A stretch of 64,000 bases of DNA, taken from Phylloscopus collybita (taxonomy: Eukaryota; Chordata; Aves; Passeriformes; Phylloscopidae). The notes below the pieces were generated by a model, which worked only from the letters and a program-made list of their open reading frames with translations, searched no databases and had not been told where the DNA came from. The DNA lies in the NCBI GenBank assembly GCA_027886175.1, contig JAJNNQ010000024.1, positions 28,065,001-28,129,000 on the forward strand, read 5' to 3'. Below, piece by piece: positions 34,506 through 47,400 of the stretch; position 1 is the first letter of the stretch, and each line of letters starts with the position of its first letter. Position numbers and translations under genes: made by a program.

Positions 34506-36749
34506 GTTAGGACACACAAGTGCCAAGTAGGGTAACAGGGAAGCTCTCATACCACCATTATGAACACACTAAACAGAGTTTTTGACTCCTTGTCTAATTA
34601 CCTTAAAAATTAAAATACCACACTGCCTATTGTCTCCAGACTGGCAGGCAAGGAAGATCATCTTCCTCTCCCACCTCAAATACAAGCCTCTAAACATATG
34701 TGCTTTTATTTTAGGTCTCTGCTGCCAGTAGCAGCGCTCCTTGATACTGTCTCAGTCACAAGATCTAGAAAGACAAAATCTCCCAGCTCACAAGAGGACT
34801 GTGTGAAAGAAAGAATAGCTTTTTGCTGTGTAGCAAAGTTTTGCCAACACACACACAGTTCTTGTATGTATGTTCACATACAGTATTGCCTCCCTGCCAA
34901 AAGTGGGTGGAAATTTTTCAAAAAAAAGCTACAATGTTACTTGCCTCCTTCCTTTTTAAATTGCGTTTGAAATTCTGGTTTTATTGAGCTTGATCAAGAA
35001 GGAGAATCCTACCAGTGATCTGAGAATGGATATCCTCCTTCTGAGAAGGCAAAATAAAATCAGAAGCACAGGTAAAGTGACTTTGCCATGTTCACATGGC
35101 AAACACTATTGGCATTCACTTGTGATTGCATGTTTTCACAGACACCCCGACAGCTAGGAGGATGGATGTCTCAGAAGTGATTCAGTGTTCCTGCCTCTCC
35201 AAGTAAGGACTGAAAAAAAGCTGCAAATTTGTATCCCCAGCAGCCTACCAGCAAAACCAGGAGCTTCACATTCCTAGGACAAATGTGCATTTACTTTTTT
35301 TTTTTCTCTCTGTGCCTCCTTAAAAAAGAAAACAACAACCAACTACACAAAGCCAAACTAACAACCCCAACAACAAAACCCTAATCAAAGCTCTTGCTAA
35401 CTCTTCATCTGATTCAGCCAAAACCAAATACACTTCTTCTTTCCCTGGCCATACTCTTCATATCCCAGATAATATGAAGAATACTGCAGACTTGCCAATG
35501 CTCCCTGCCACTGAGTGCACAGCACAGGTAGAAGTAGACTCAAGCAGGCACAGAGAAGAGCTGGGTGCAATGTTGCTCTGTGTTCAAGGCTGCCTGATGG
35601 AAGACAGCCACCCCAGCTGCAGCCCAGCCCTGCAACTTCCTCCCTGCTGTGCAGACCCAACTGAGACACATGCAGGGGTCACTTCTAGGACAGAAATCCC
35701 GGTCCCAAGTTTGGTGCCTGGCATCTGGATTATTGTGGGTGGCAGCAGGAATGCACATTTTGGGGTCTGCAGCTGGTGTGTAGCAGCTGACATGCAGTGA
35801 CTAGCTAAAAGTAGCTCAGGGTGGAATTTCTCTCTTGGCCACTTGGATTTGAATTTCAAGCACAAGCAACTCTCCCATCTATTTCTTTTTGCCTGCATTG
35901 TACCTCTGCCCCAGCAGCCACCAGGCACAAGAATATTTTCCCTTGTGGAGTAAGAAGCTAACATTTTGGAAGAGAGCATCTCATTCCCACTCACTGGAAA
36001 GCAGAGTTTGGGGCATCTTAAAACAAAGTTTAGCCTGTCAGTCCACCCAGGGTGACTGGAGGCAAGACCTATACCACCCAGGGCAGACTTTTCAACACCT
36101 TCCTGATCTGGGAGAGATGAATCTCAGAAACAAAGAGGACAGATCAAATGCTGGGATGAGCTGTAGTGGGCAGGGAGATGAAGGACTCTGAGCTTTGTCT
36201 CCCCGCCCAGACTGAGCACTTGCAGGGTTTATAGCAACTCCTTGCTACCAATCTGCTATAAAACCTGGAGCTCTTTCTAGTCCTGTTGGCATCTCCTGGG
36301 ATGTGGGCTCTCTCACCTGCAGAGCTCTTGCTCAGCTCAGTACTGGAGTATCTCCTGGCATGGCTCTACCTCATGGTCTCTGTGACCACTTGTGTACCAC
36401 CTGCCAGCCTGGACACCCTTTCAGTGTTTCTGCCTCTCTTCAGGGATGGGGAGAGAATTGGGCAGGGAAGAGCTTTCTATGGCCAGGTTCCTGGCCCTTC
36501 TACCCCACAGTATCACTGGAATCAAGCCTCTGCCCTGCTGCATTTCCTTAGGAAAACCACATAGCTTGAGCCCACCTTCTGGGGTTCCTTGGGCAGCAGG
36601 CCAAAAACCACTGCAGAGGTGCAAACCCATGGCACACGGGGGCCAGTGCTCTGTCCAGGCAGATGCATCACGGGAAGGACTTGCTCTGCAAGTGGGTACT
36701 TACGCGAGGGTCCCACACAGGGTGAGGTGTGCCCGTGCCAGGAGTGCCC

Positions 36750-37208
36750 TCACTTCATATACTCCCCTTCGCTCACATAGTCCATAAAAGACCCCGGCAA
36801 CTCAGCAAAATCTTCCAAGACAAGACTGGTGGAGTCCTCACCCAGCAGGTCACTGTCGGGCCGGGATGCCCGGGGGCGCGGAGCCGGCGGTGGCGGCGGC
36901 GGCGGCTGCGGCGGTGGCTCAGAGACGCTGGCCGGGCCAGAGCCAGGCAGCAGCTCCTCACAGTCCTCCGACTCCCCCTCGGAGGAGGCTGGCCCAAGGA
37001 CGTGGTAGAGGCTGGGCAAGCGGATGTCGAAGCGAAGGCCAAACTTGGCGAAGAGCTTCTCGTTGAGGGAGTAGAGCTTCTCCGAGATGTCATAGCCCAG
37101 GTGGGAGGAGAAGAGCCGGGCGATGTAGCGGTCCTTCCTCAGGAGGAGATACAGCTTCTTCCTCGGCCAGGTGATGTAGCTGCAATCGGTCTCGGCTGTC
37201 AGCGTGAC
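36750..37208 (-). CDS. POPDC2: POPDC2 coding exon 3 (last)
   Basis: Encodes VTLTAETDCSYITWPRKKLY, YDISEKLYSLNEKLFAKFGL and RFDIRLPSLYHVLG, then a variable tail with a proline run from a CCG/CCA-rich stretch (about 36880-36925), ending at TGA, 36750-36752. Human has a spliced alternative C-terminus. Here the exon reads straight to a stop with an acidic tail, which could be one of several isoforms. Confidence 0.93.
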   Translation of the reverse strand, partial: VTLTAETDCSYITWPRKKLYLLLRKDRYIARLFSSHLGYDISEKLYSLNEKLFAKFGLRFDIRLPSLYHVLGPASSEGESEDCEELLPGSGPASVSEPPPQPPPPPPPAPRPRASRPDSDLLGEDSTSLVLEDFAELPGSFMDYVSEGEYMK

Positions 37209-40200
37209 CTGTGGGGCAGGAAGCAGCGAGTGGAGTAAGTCCCACTGCCTGGGCAGGGGTCACCCACCTTGGAGCCATGTGCTTCACTCCAGGGAATGCC
37301 CTCAGCCCCTTACCCTATTCTCCTTGGAGATGGTGGGGCTGGAGAGCCAGATTGTCCTGGTTGAATGACTGGATAAATCCTTACCTGCGACTGTTTCCTC
37401 TCCCTAAGGAGGCAAAGACCCCATTTTCCTGTGAAATTAGTAGCATGTCCTCATTTAACCCAGCCACATGGATGGCTACGATTCTTGCTCTTGCTTTCGG
37501 GCGATGCTCCCTATTGACATCTGAGGGACGTAGCTGAAATGAACAGGGCAGCACAGACACCCCTATCCCTCCACAGAAATGCTACAGAGGGGGATATTTT
37601 TGCATTCCCAGTCAGTCTGAGTTGCCAGCGAGTAGCCCTGGGGGAGGCTGCTGACCCATTCTGCTGCTGGATTGCACAGCCCCACAGGCCCTGCTCCAAG
37701 AAAGCCCTGAGTGTTGGAAGGGCTGCCTGAAAGGCTTGCTGGTCATCCTGTGCCCAAGGAACATCCTGTCTTAGCAGTTCTGCTGGACTCTAAAGGGCTG
37801 AGTGGCCTTGAAGGACATTGCAGCTCAGTTCAATAAGAAAGGAAATAAAAAGGTTTTATTGTATTCATGTATATGTAAAAAACTCATGAGGGTTTATTGG
37901 ATTGATTTTAGAGAACGTTTAATTTTCCTTCTGGTTTTGTCGATGTAAAGAGAGACTTTTTCCCCCTAAGTGTTGGACAAGAATAATTTCAGTCAAAAAC
38001 ATTATGTGGTATGTAAGTGTATATTATAATAAATAATAAAAATAAAGACAAGAAATGCAGGAATGGTCAAACTGCCCTGGGCCACAGAAGAACATCCGAG
38101 TGTAATGGAGACACTGGCATGTGAACAAGTGCCAGAGCCAAAATATCCCGGGGGCTCCCTTTCACTCCTTGCCCAGGGGTCTCCTTGGTCAGCCGCCATG
38201 GCAGAGGGCCACTGGGAAGCTGAACATGGCTTGGCTGCATGTGTGTGTCCTTGGGTTTGATATTTAATGCCACTGCCCTGCAAACAGCTGTCTGATGAAA
38301 GAAATATAGGAGATAAAACCTGAGAACTTTCCCAGGCCAGGCAAGCAAAAAGAAGGGTCACACGGAAATTTAAATGACCGGAATCTCATTTTCCTAATCA
38401 ATTTCTGGCACAGTGATCAAAAGTGATCTCTTCTTGTGAGGGATTGAGATGCAATAAGCAAACCTGCCACCAAACCAGGACAGCACGACAGATTTCACTC
38501 CTGAATCCCTCCTGACACAAGTGCTCCAGCATCAGCAAGAGCCTGTAATTCAGCCTTCTGGGGGAAAGTGCCAGCCCTGAAACCAAACTCCTTCAGGCAC
38601 TGGGACTCAACGGTCCTCTGGGAAGCAGACAGCCAGAGCAGAAAGCTCAAGGAAACCAGCTATTCTCATAGATTAAGTCATGCTTCTGCCATTTTTCAGT
38701 GGGCTCAGAGTGGAAATTGTTCAATCCAGAGAGCCATGGGGCAACAAAAACCTTGGGCAAGAAAAACTTTCCATGCCCTCCACCAGCAAAGACCCAGAGC
38801 CCAACACAACCTTTTTAAAGCAAATTATTGTGTTGCTAAGGAATAAGGCTGAGTCAGTTACAGAGATTTATTAACTGCTCAGGTGAGAGGGACTAGTGGA
38901 TTAAACAGCTTCCAAAAGCAGCACATCACCATGCTTAAGCATGGCCACCAAGAGGAAGGTCCTTCCAGGCACATGGACTGGTCAAGTGACACCTGATGAC
39001 TGCTGGTCTCACACAGCTGCTACTTCTTCATGCTCCTCTGTGAGCACACGTGGGGTTTAGGCATTTCCAGCATATGGCCTTCCCTACCTAGGGCTCTACC
39101 TCCCCACCCTGATGCCAGGCACAGCTGACCTCACTGACCAGCCCTGTCTTGCAGAGCAGGAGAAGTGCCAGAGCATGGTGCTGGCAGGGCTGGTGCAGCC
39201 TGGCCCTAAGCCTGCTCCCAAGCTGTCTCACACACCGCAGATAAAGACCCTCAGGAGGTCTAGGAACATTCAGTTCCGTGGAATTCAGCTCAGAAAATGC
39301 TGTGGATGTCTTTGCAGGTTGCATGCCTGCAGTCAGCCATTTCCCTGCCTGTAGCACTGGGCAGCCATCAGTCTTTCTGCTGACTTCTTGGGCAAATACA
39401 GCCCAGGAGCTGGCAGCAGTCTGCTGCCAGATTGAAGACTGTGCTAAACATGGGATACCACCAGCCCTGCACAGCCATGCTGTTGTTGCCTTTTCTACTT
39501 CATTACCTTGGTCCGACATCCCTATTTCTGCTCACAGTCTGTAGCCCTGTGCCACAGTCACGTAGACAGCTATCTCCTGCAACCATAATCGTTGGTGATG
39601 GCACTGTCTTCAGGAGCAATCACCACGACCCTTTCACACATGAGCCAAATTCAGACCCTAGGAAAGCAGATTTGGAGAGCTGCCCTGATTTAACCAAGTC
39701 TGCTTGGGGCTACCCTCATGAGAAACCATCATTCCCTTATGACTGTCCCATACTCCCAAGGCATTAGCAAAATCCCTCTTCATATGCCCTAACTGACATA
39801 ATCAGGATTGACATCCTGGCAGGTATCCGGCCATCCTGGGATGTGCACTAAAGACAAAGGGATGTAGGACTAAATAATCTCTAAAAGGAAAGCCAAAGAA
39901 ACACTGTGGGGTGTTGACAGCAAGGCCAAAATCCTTTCAGTTACTGCAAATGAGAACTGGTCTGGCCTCTCAGCAGGGGATCCTTCTGCTCAGAAAGAAC
40001 CATATTTGGGTGTGAATCATCCTTTCTGCTTCTCCACCAAAACACATGACCATCAGAAACTTTCGTGAGGAACGGGATGTTTATGGATTTACATCACTGC
40101 CGCATGGTGCCACAGCTGCCATCCTGATGCTAGAACAATGCACCCTGCTAGCAGCCTGCAGGGCAAATGCATCAGTACAGGTACTAGAGAACACCATAAG

Positions 40201-41886
40201 GGGAGAGAGCTGGCAGTCTGACACCTCAGTTCCCTGATAAACTGGAAGGAGCACCATGCTTGCTATCAGCAGGTAGTAGGAGCATGCCATGAGGTCTTCA
40301 GAAGAAGGTAGAAGAAAAGGTTAAACAACTGACCACACAATCCTGTGCTGGCTAAACCACCAGGAAGGAGAGAAAAGTATTCCTGGTCAGCTTTGAATGA
40401 CATAGTGAGGACTCTCTACCCCCTTCTCAGACATGCAACAAAGCACCGAGGAGCGAAGTTGAGCTGGGGTTACCTGGAAAGTTCCTTCCTCAGAGGGTCG
40501 CAGCGACTCCCATTCCGGAGAGTCCAGGAACTGGTATGGAAAGACATAATGAAGGAATTGTCCATCCTGGCACACTCGGATCCTGCAGAGGACAGGTGAG
40601 GCAGACAGGCTTAGGCCACAAAACAGATGTCAGACAAACCTGATAGCTCAAACAGTGTGTCCCACCAGGGAGGAAAGAAATACTTGTGTCACACGTCTCA
40701 TACCCTCTTGGGACAGCTGCAGGTGCTTTAGTGATGAGGCTATCCCTCCTTTCTCTGTGGGAAACTATTTGCTGCCACTTCCCCATACTCCATCTGTTTT
40801 CTGTTTCTTGCTACAAAGACAGCCCTCACAGGTGCAGTGCTTGGTCCTAACCCAGGACTTCTCAGCCCACAGAACTGCTGCTGCTTTCTAGGTACTTCTA
40901 AGCCAGCCTGTGGCTCTTTGTACTTGTATCTTCCTCCTGTCCCCAGGATTGCACAAGGGCATTTCCAGTCTTGGTATGGAGAAGTCATTACACTCAGGAT
41001 CCCCCAAAACCCCGCTGCCCATGGTTCCTCACAGATCACCCTGAGAGCTCATAGCTTGCTGCACATTACCACTCACTTTCTCTTGGTCTTCTAAGTACCC
41101 CTTTCATCTACTTTTGCTACAATTGCCTGCCAGGGTCAAGGTCAAATGTGCACTTAGCTCTGCTGTGGGGATGGAGAAGGACCTGCACAGGCCTGAAGCA
41201 AGGACAATACCAGGGCACTCTGGAGTTCTATTCATAGCTCTGCATCACCAGACTTGGGGCCTCTTGCTTTCCTGTCACCATGTACCCCTGTTGTACGATG
41301 CACAAAGGCAATTCTTGCCTTCAGGAGTTACAAGACTGTTCAGCTTTGGCTTCTAATCAGCTGGCAGTGCTGCCTGGAAGAGTCAGGGATTGTGAGGCAC
41401 ATTTCCTGATCCAGGCATATTCTGCATTTCCAAGACCCCACTTGCTCAGTTTAAGAGAGAGCACCATAACAGCAATGTTCTGCTGGGTCAGCAAGGACCT
41501 CACAAGGCAATAGAGTGGGTACAAAGAAATGTAAATCCATTCCCATCTCCATGGAGCATCCTTTACCAGGCAAGATGCATATTTCTCACTGCAAAAGAGA
41601 GCCCTACAACTACCCACCATCACCATCTTACTGTCTGTTGCAGCACTTTCATGCCCACAGAGCAGAATCACATTATCCAGTACTGGTCAAGGCAGCACAG
41701 ACTCTTCCCCATCAATATTATTCGCAGATAGAGTAAACTTCAGAGCCAGCTGCTCACCAGAGATGTTTGGTAAGGGGAAGCACTACTGGAAACACATATA
41801 CCAAATTTCCCCCCCCCAGTGCTTTGCCATTCAACATCCTGGTGGATCCAGGGTGCTCTTAACTCATCTAAGAAAAGGGACCAACA

Positions 41887-41942
<56 letters not shown>

Positions 41943-43470
41943 AAGGTCAGCCATTCTTCCATTCTTCTTTGCACACTCCCTCACCAGAGAGGACTGGCCA
42001 CTGCAGTTAAAACAGGAGTCCCAGGTGATGCTTTCTATTCCCAAAGGACATTCCTTGTGACACACACCTCCTGCAGCTCAGCACTGCTCCTATTTAGAGA
42101 TCTTCTTCCTTTCCCATTCTTATGTAACATTAGTGCCAAGTTCCTGGCAGCAGACTGGAAGCCAACACTATTGCTATTTGAATGCATCTGGATTTTGCAA
42201 ATCATTAAGTGGATATGCTGCTAAAGGCATGCCACAGGATCTCAGGTGAACGAATGCCAGTACTTGATCAGAACAGTTCATTCAATCAAATCCCGAGTGC
42301 AACTGTCTAGAGCCCCTGAGGTTCTCCTTGGTGGTCCAGAAGGAATATCACAAATGCTTGACAACACAGGGAAAGAAAGACATCTGATTAGGCAGGATCC
42401 ACCACAGAAGAATACTCTCTCTTTTGATGAAATGATGCTCAAGGTGAAAAATATCAAAACCCTGAGGGCTGGGGTGTTGGGAACTGGAACTTCTCTCTGA
42501 ACACTGCTCGCCAGGGAGAGCAGGTGAACTGAGGCCTCAGCACACTCAGCACACAGCTCTTCACATCACAGAGGTGTGCCTGCTACCCCCAGAGGCCACA
42601 GGTCCAGACACACTGCTCTCCTGCCCTGTGAAACACATTATCACAGCCAGTCTGCTCCCATCAGAAATAAGATCACCTCAAAATGACAGACAAAGGGGTA
42701 AGGATTCATCAAAAGTATCACAGGTTAGGCTGAGTTGGATGCTTCATTGCCCACAGCTTGAGTCTGCAAACCCTTCCTTGAAATATTCTTAGAAAAACAA
42801 AACAAAACTAACGCCCCAAAAAGCAAATTCCCCCCTTCCCCAACAAACCAATGGATATGTCAGATCCTTTTCAGAGGAAGGAAACAATCCTCACCCCAGT
42901 TTCTACAGAGGATGATGATACAACAATAAGGCACAGCAGTTCACTGTCAGACTTTGCTCAGAAATGGGGGAGCCTTTACCTGCCAGACAGCAGCAAGGAG
43001 AGGCGGTCAATGGGCGTCTTGCCCTCCACCGCATAATTCTGGTCTCTGACTAGTGACTGGACCTGCTCTTCACAGCACTTCACAATTTCTTTGTAGACTT
43101 CCAGGGGCACCTGCAAGGGCAGGTACATGGTCTTGTAGAGGAGGTCAAACTCTTCGGGGATGGTGTTTCTGCGGAGCCGGTAAGCCAGGTGAGCCAGCTG
43201 AAGCAAGCAGGCGAGGACCAGCAGCATGTTCCAGACGAAGATATCCAGCCCACAAGCACTCAGCCAGCCCCACAGAGCATAGCAGAAGTAGCCTGGGGCC
43301 AGGAGGCCAAAGATATAGAGGGACCCAAAGATGCCACTTCCCCCCATGTAACCCAGGAGGACAATGCAGCTGGCCAGCTGGTAGGCTGCTTCCTCCATAA
43401 TCTCCTTCCAGGCATCACACACAGGAGGCCGGAGAACAGCCTGGTCCCAAGAGGGGCTGTTTGCGCTCAT
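36750..43470 (-). CDS. POPDC2: Popeye domain-containing protein 2, three coding exons
   Basis: Three-pass plasma-membrane protein of heart and skeletal muscle that binds cAMP through a cytoplasmic Popeye domain and modulates ion channels such as TREK-1 (family knowledge). Coding exons on the minus strand: 42980-43470, 40474-40582 and 36750-37208. The joined frame is intact, 352 residues (human 364). Hydrophobic segments lie at about residues 33-52, 55-73 and 77-97. The Popeye domain follows, with the conserved cAMP-pocket motifs FLDSPE (182-187) and FQVT (199-202, spanning the exon 2/3 junction). The tail has a proline tract ([16 protein letters not shown]) and an acidic end, FMDYVSEGEYMK. 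The start MSANS matches the human start and has A at -3. An upstream in-frame ATG at 43524 has a poor context. It converges on PLA1A and is followed, in the same orientation, by COX17 upstream. Confidence 0.96.
37785..38060. other. AT-rich stretch in POPDC2 intron 2
   Basis: AATAAA and TTTATT motifs occur on both strands in an AT-rich stretch. None follows a coding exon closely, so they are not assigned as polyadenylation signals. The rest of intron 2 (37209-40473) shows no exon. Confidence 0.4.
40474..40582 (-). CDS. POPDC2: POPDC2 coding exon 2
   Basis: Encodes QDGQFLHYVFPYQFLDSPEW and ends GTFQ. DSPE is one of the two invariant cAMP-contacting motifs of the family. It begins after CTGCAG and ends TTCCAG|GTAACC in phase 0. 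Confidence 0.97.
41888..41940 (+). repeat. 53-base A-run in POPDC2 intron 1
   Basis: An uninterrupted run of 53 A on the plus strand, read as poly-U in the POPDC2 pre-mRNA. No retrocopy or polyadenylation signal is recognisable upstream. Confidence 0.95.
42980..43470 (-). CDS. POPDC2: POPDC2 coding exon 1
   Basis: Encodes residues 1-163: a short N-terminus, the three membrane segments (GYMGGSGIFGSLYIFGLL, then LWGWLSACGLDIFVWN) and the first part of the Popeye domain, ending RLSLLLSG. The donor is GGCAG|GTAAAG, phase 2. The frame is open upstream to 43611, but without a well-placed ATG. Confidence 0.96.
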
Positions 43471-43524
43471 CCTTCCCCACTCCCCACCCTCCCCAGCCGT
43501 CCTGCGCTCAAAATGAATTGTCAT

Positions 43525-44400
43525 ACACAAAGGCTGCTGCAGAGGTTGGAAAGCAGAGCTGCTGGGTAGCTGTTCCTCCTCCTCTTCCTCTTGAGCACTG
43601 TCTGGTCCCACAGCAGTGCTTCAGAGCAACATGCTAAAAAAGTGCTGCCAAATGTTTTTGCACATGAAAAATTCCAAAGGCGTTCGCTTCTCCTCTTTGT
43701 GGCTCACAAAGCGTCGGCTGGCCCCCTTCTTAGCCACAACAGTGAGAAAAGAAGCTGGCAAATGCGAGGCCAGAAGAGCTCAGTCAAAAAAAGAGTCGAG
43801 GCCATTAGCTGGAAAACTCACAGACAGGACAGAGATCTCCTTGCACTGCCTGTCTCGCCTGCGCTGCAGCAAATGGAATAGCGATCGTGAGAGAGCAGCA
43901 GAGGGAGCTGGTGTTGAGTGTGGAATGTGTATCTCTTGGCAGTGGAAGGGAGAGAGACCCCAAATGGATAACCATGTTTGGAATTGAAATCCAAGGAGCA
44001 AAAGCAGCGAGGAGAACAGAGAGCAAGCATGCACCCGCTACTTAACATAACTCAGGCTGCCAGATAAGCCCAGCGCAGTGCGAGGAGGGGAAAGAAGGGA
44101 AAACAACCAGCTTATCGCGGCCAGCTCCGGTCACACATCGGGCTCTCCACAGCTCTGTGCTCCTGCGAGAGAGTGACTTTCACCCAGCAGAAAAAAGGAA
44201 AAAGGTCACCCTCCTTTTCCCACTGCGGCTCGTAACTGTGGCAGGGACTTAGCAAAAGAAGAGAGGCTGGCTCTCAATTAATACTTTCCAGGTCCATTAC
44301 AGCCTCCCCTTGCTCCAGGGAGCTCCCTCTCGTGGAGTGTTTTAGATCACGGGGCACAAGGAAAAGCTTTTCACAGCCAGAAAACTTTGAATGCAAGGGA
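43525..44400 (-). promoter_or_regulatory. Probable POPDC2 promoter/5' UTR region
   Basis: This lies directly upstream of the POPDC2 start on the minus strand and is moderately GC-rich. GATA-type motifs occur at 44062-44067 (AGATAA on the plus strand) and near 44110-44116 (CTTATC, GATAAG on the minus strand). Cardiac GATA control would fit a heart gene, but the sites are short and the link is inferred. No clear TATA box was located. Confidence 0.3.
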
Positions 44401-47400
44401 TAAAACTAGAGCAAACAAGCCTCTGGCACGCAGTTTCATCTATCATGAAGATGAGGCTACCCTGCCAAAAGTTTTGTGAGTATGTAACGCTTGGAAGCAC
44501 ATTTTGTGGGGAAATCCTAGTTGAGGGATTACAGGCTCCGTTGGGAAGCACCCTTGAGAAACATCGTCTCACATTCTCATTTCTTTTAATAGCTATTTAG
44601 AACCTGCCCCAGACCTTCATTTAGCCCAAAGGGGACAGCCAACACTTCCCACTCAGGTAACCCAGGACATAGGCACAAGAGGGAGCCTTTGAGGTCAGTC
44701 CTCCATGGTCAGGTACACAAAACATGCATAAACGCAATTCCTCCCCTGCTTCAAGTAACACATTATCCGTCACACAGGCAGGATCTGCCCCGCTGCCAGG
44801 ATGCAGTTACATTTCAGGCATTGACGCAACCCACGTGGTCTCCCAACACAGTCTGAAGTCAGCCTGCACGGGTCAGTGGGGTAGAGATAGAGTTTCAAGG
44901 GTGGTCGTGTTTCAGGCCGAGCTTGCAGCTGCCCTGCCTAACATACCGCTCCCATTGGCACCATTCAGTTAAAGACACACTAATCGTCTCTCCTAACTAA
45001 TAGTGCTCTAGAGTAACACTGCAAGGCTGCAGCAATGCTTTACAGCAACCTGAAAGAATTCATCGTGGTCTTGGCCAGTACAATCTTATTTCTGCAACGA
45101 TGAGGCCATGGGCAATACAAAGCTGCATGGCTCCTAAGAGCCATCCTGGCAGGTTGACACACGGGAAGGAAAGAAGACAAATTAAGCTTTGCACAGGGTG
45201 AGTACAAGTCCATTCAAAAAGGTGCTTTCTGTTCAGGGAAAAGTGAAAAAGGGAAGCTGGTCTTCAGAGGCCTCTTAACTAAGTGAAGAACAACACTCAT
45301 CTGCGAGAGTTATGGGGAAATTAAGAACTTTCTCTTGGCCTTCTCTGCAAAGCAGGACAGATGATCTTATAGCTAAAGCACCACAATAAAAATCTTGGGA
45401 TCCACGTTCTGTTTTTCGTACCATTGCCATATACTCACTGTATGATCCAGACAACAACTTGTCTACCTTTAGGCCTCTGCAAAAAATCCGTAAGGAGCCT
45501 TCTCTCCAAGACAGGCTGACAACTGATAAAATGGGGAGTTGGGATATCAAGGCTGTGAATGCTTAGGAGAAAGATACTTTACATAAGATCTGTGAAACAA
45601 AACTGAACTGCTATGAATAGAAACATAGAACTACATTAGAGGAAGCATCCTGAGAAGCACCATTGCAATTTCTGCTAGCTTTTCATACTACCAAAACCCT
45701 TTTGCAGGAACATCAAAGTAAGTGGGAAAAAAGGAAGTTAATTATTTCATTCTTCAGTTAGGTAAATTCCTGAGTAAAAAATAAACTGGAACACAGTGTT
45801 AATGACTCATTAGGACAAAGAAAGTCCTTCAGCTGACATCTTCCAGAACATAAACAGTGGTGCTGCCGTGATGCTGAAGCCAGCACCGTGGGTGAGGATG
45901 ACCTGTTGTGATTTCTCTGTGAAAGGCAGACAGGAAGCTTTCAACCCACAGCAATAACAGCACAAAGCTCTCATTGGAAACTACACAACTTTTCGGCTGG
46001 GTCCCAATGTGACATTGCAGAGAGAACAATACAGCGCTTTAAAAGGTAGATCTCAGAGCACACACTACAGATTAACTTAGTGTTTTCAGATTCAAATTTC
46101 TAAAAAGAAGATTTGTAAAGTGATTGAACCACCAAGACCAAATCTTCCTTTTTCCCTTGTCAGTACCATGGCCATACAGATAATTTTCACAGCACTTTCA
46201 GTTTTCCACCCAGCAAAAGTAAAAAAAACCAAACAAAACTCTTATTACCAAAGAGATATTTAATTTTCATGCCTTGCTTCAGATTAAATTAAGTGCCCTT
46301 CATCCAGGGATGCTGGTTCATCCGAGTGTTGAAAAGCCAATACTGATTCAATGGGAAAGGGTCATGCCAAAGCTGAAAACTATTTGGAATGAAGATGGCA
46401 AGTTCATAGGAAGCAGCTGTGCAGACCCTTCCCTGGAAGTAAACATATTAGCATTACTACAAAATGTGTTTGTGAAGAAGAAAAACATACATGTTAAGCT
46501 TTTCAGCAGTGAAACAGGCAGTGTAGAAACAGGTACTTCACTGATTTCCCCACTTAAAATGGACTCAACCGGTAGCACTTAATATTTAGCTGCATGTGAT
46601 GATGCAATGCAGGTACAGCCTGCACTATGTTTGGCAAATAAATCCTCTGTCCTTGAGAGTCACACAAGACAGAGATTATCAGTCCCAAATCTCACAGCAG
46701 CTGAATGACTGGTTATTTTGCCCATCCCTTAGGAAGTCAACAGGCTCACTACTGATCCCGTAAGCTGAAAACTAGTTCAACCACCTGTCTTGAAGACACT
46801 AAGACCTTGGTGGCTTGAAGTCAGAGAGGGCATAATCAAACACCTCTTTTTTGATTCATTATATAGCGCCTGGCTGGCATTAGTCTGCAAAACTCTTACT
46901 TATACATGAATAAACCCTGCAGCTCCAAAATTGGTTTACAACTGTTGGGAAAGGTCTCAAGCCTACTCCAGACAAGCTCACAGTGAATTGCAAGGTTCAA
47001 AGATGGCATGTGCTGTATCTAGTTGTGCTGCTCTATAGTTTAGTCTAAAGTTTCCTGCTACTGCCATGTTTCACACCCTCAAGGTGTGCAGGGCAGTGTC
47101 TGTCACCAACACTGTCAGTAGGAACTCCCACTCCCTGAATGAAGCCCTGAATCCACTCCACAGGAATACCATAGTAAGAAATGAAGCTGCTCAGCAAGGA
47201 ATTTGATTTGACTACAAGGTTCTTCCATTATTGCTTTAGGTATAGAGTTGTCCAGTATCCTTTCTGTACCTGTTGTACACAGGTACATCAGCATCCCACT
47301 CATTTCCAAAAACTTTGTAAAGTACTTCCCATGCTTTTATCCTCATGGAGGTCTAAACATCCCAATTCTTAAGTGAATAGAATTTGTGTAAAATTGTGCA

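Larger units (their letters stand above)
30606..36749. other. Intergenic gap between convergent PLA1A and POPDC2, no gene seen
   Basis: About 6 kb with simple repeats only. Part of it must be the POPDC2 3' UTR. On the minus strand AATAAA occurs only well downstream (near 34980), so the true cleavage site is not clear. No exon, RNA gene or CR1 copy could be supported. Confidence 0.5.
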
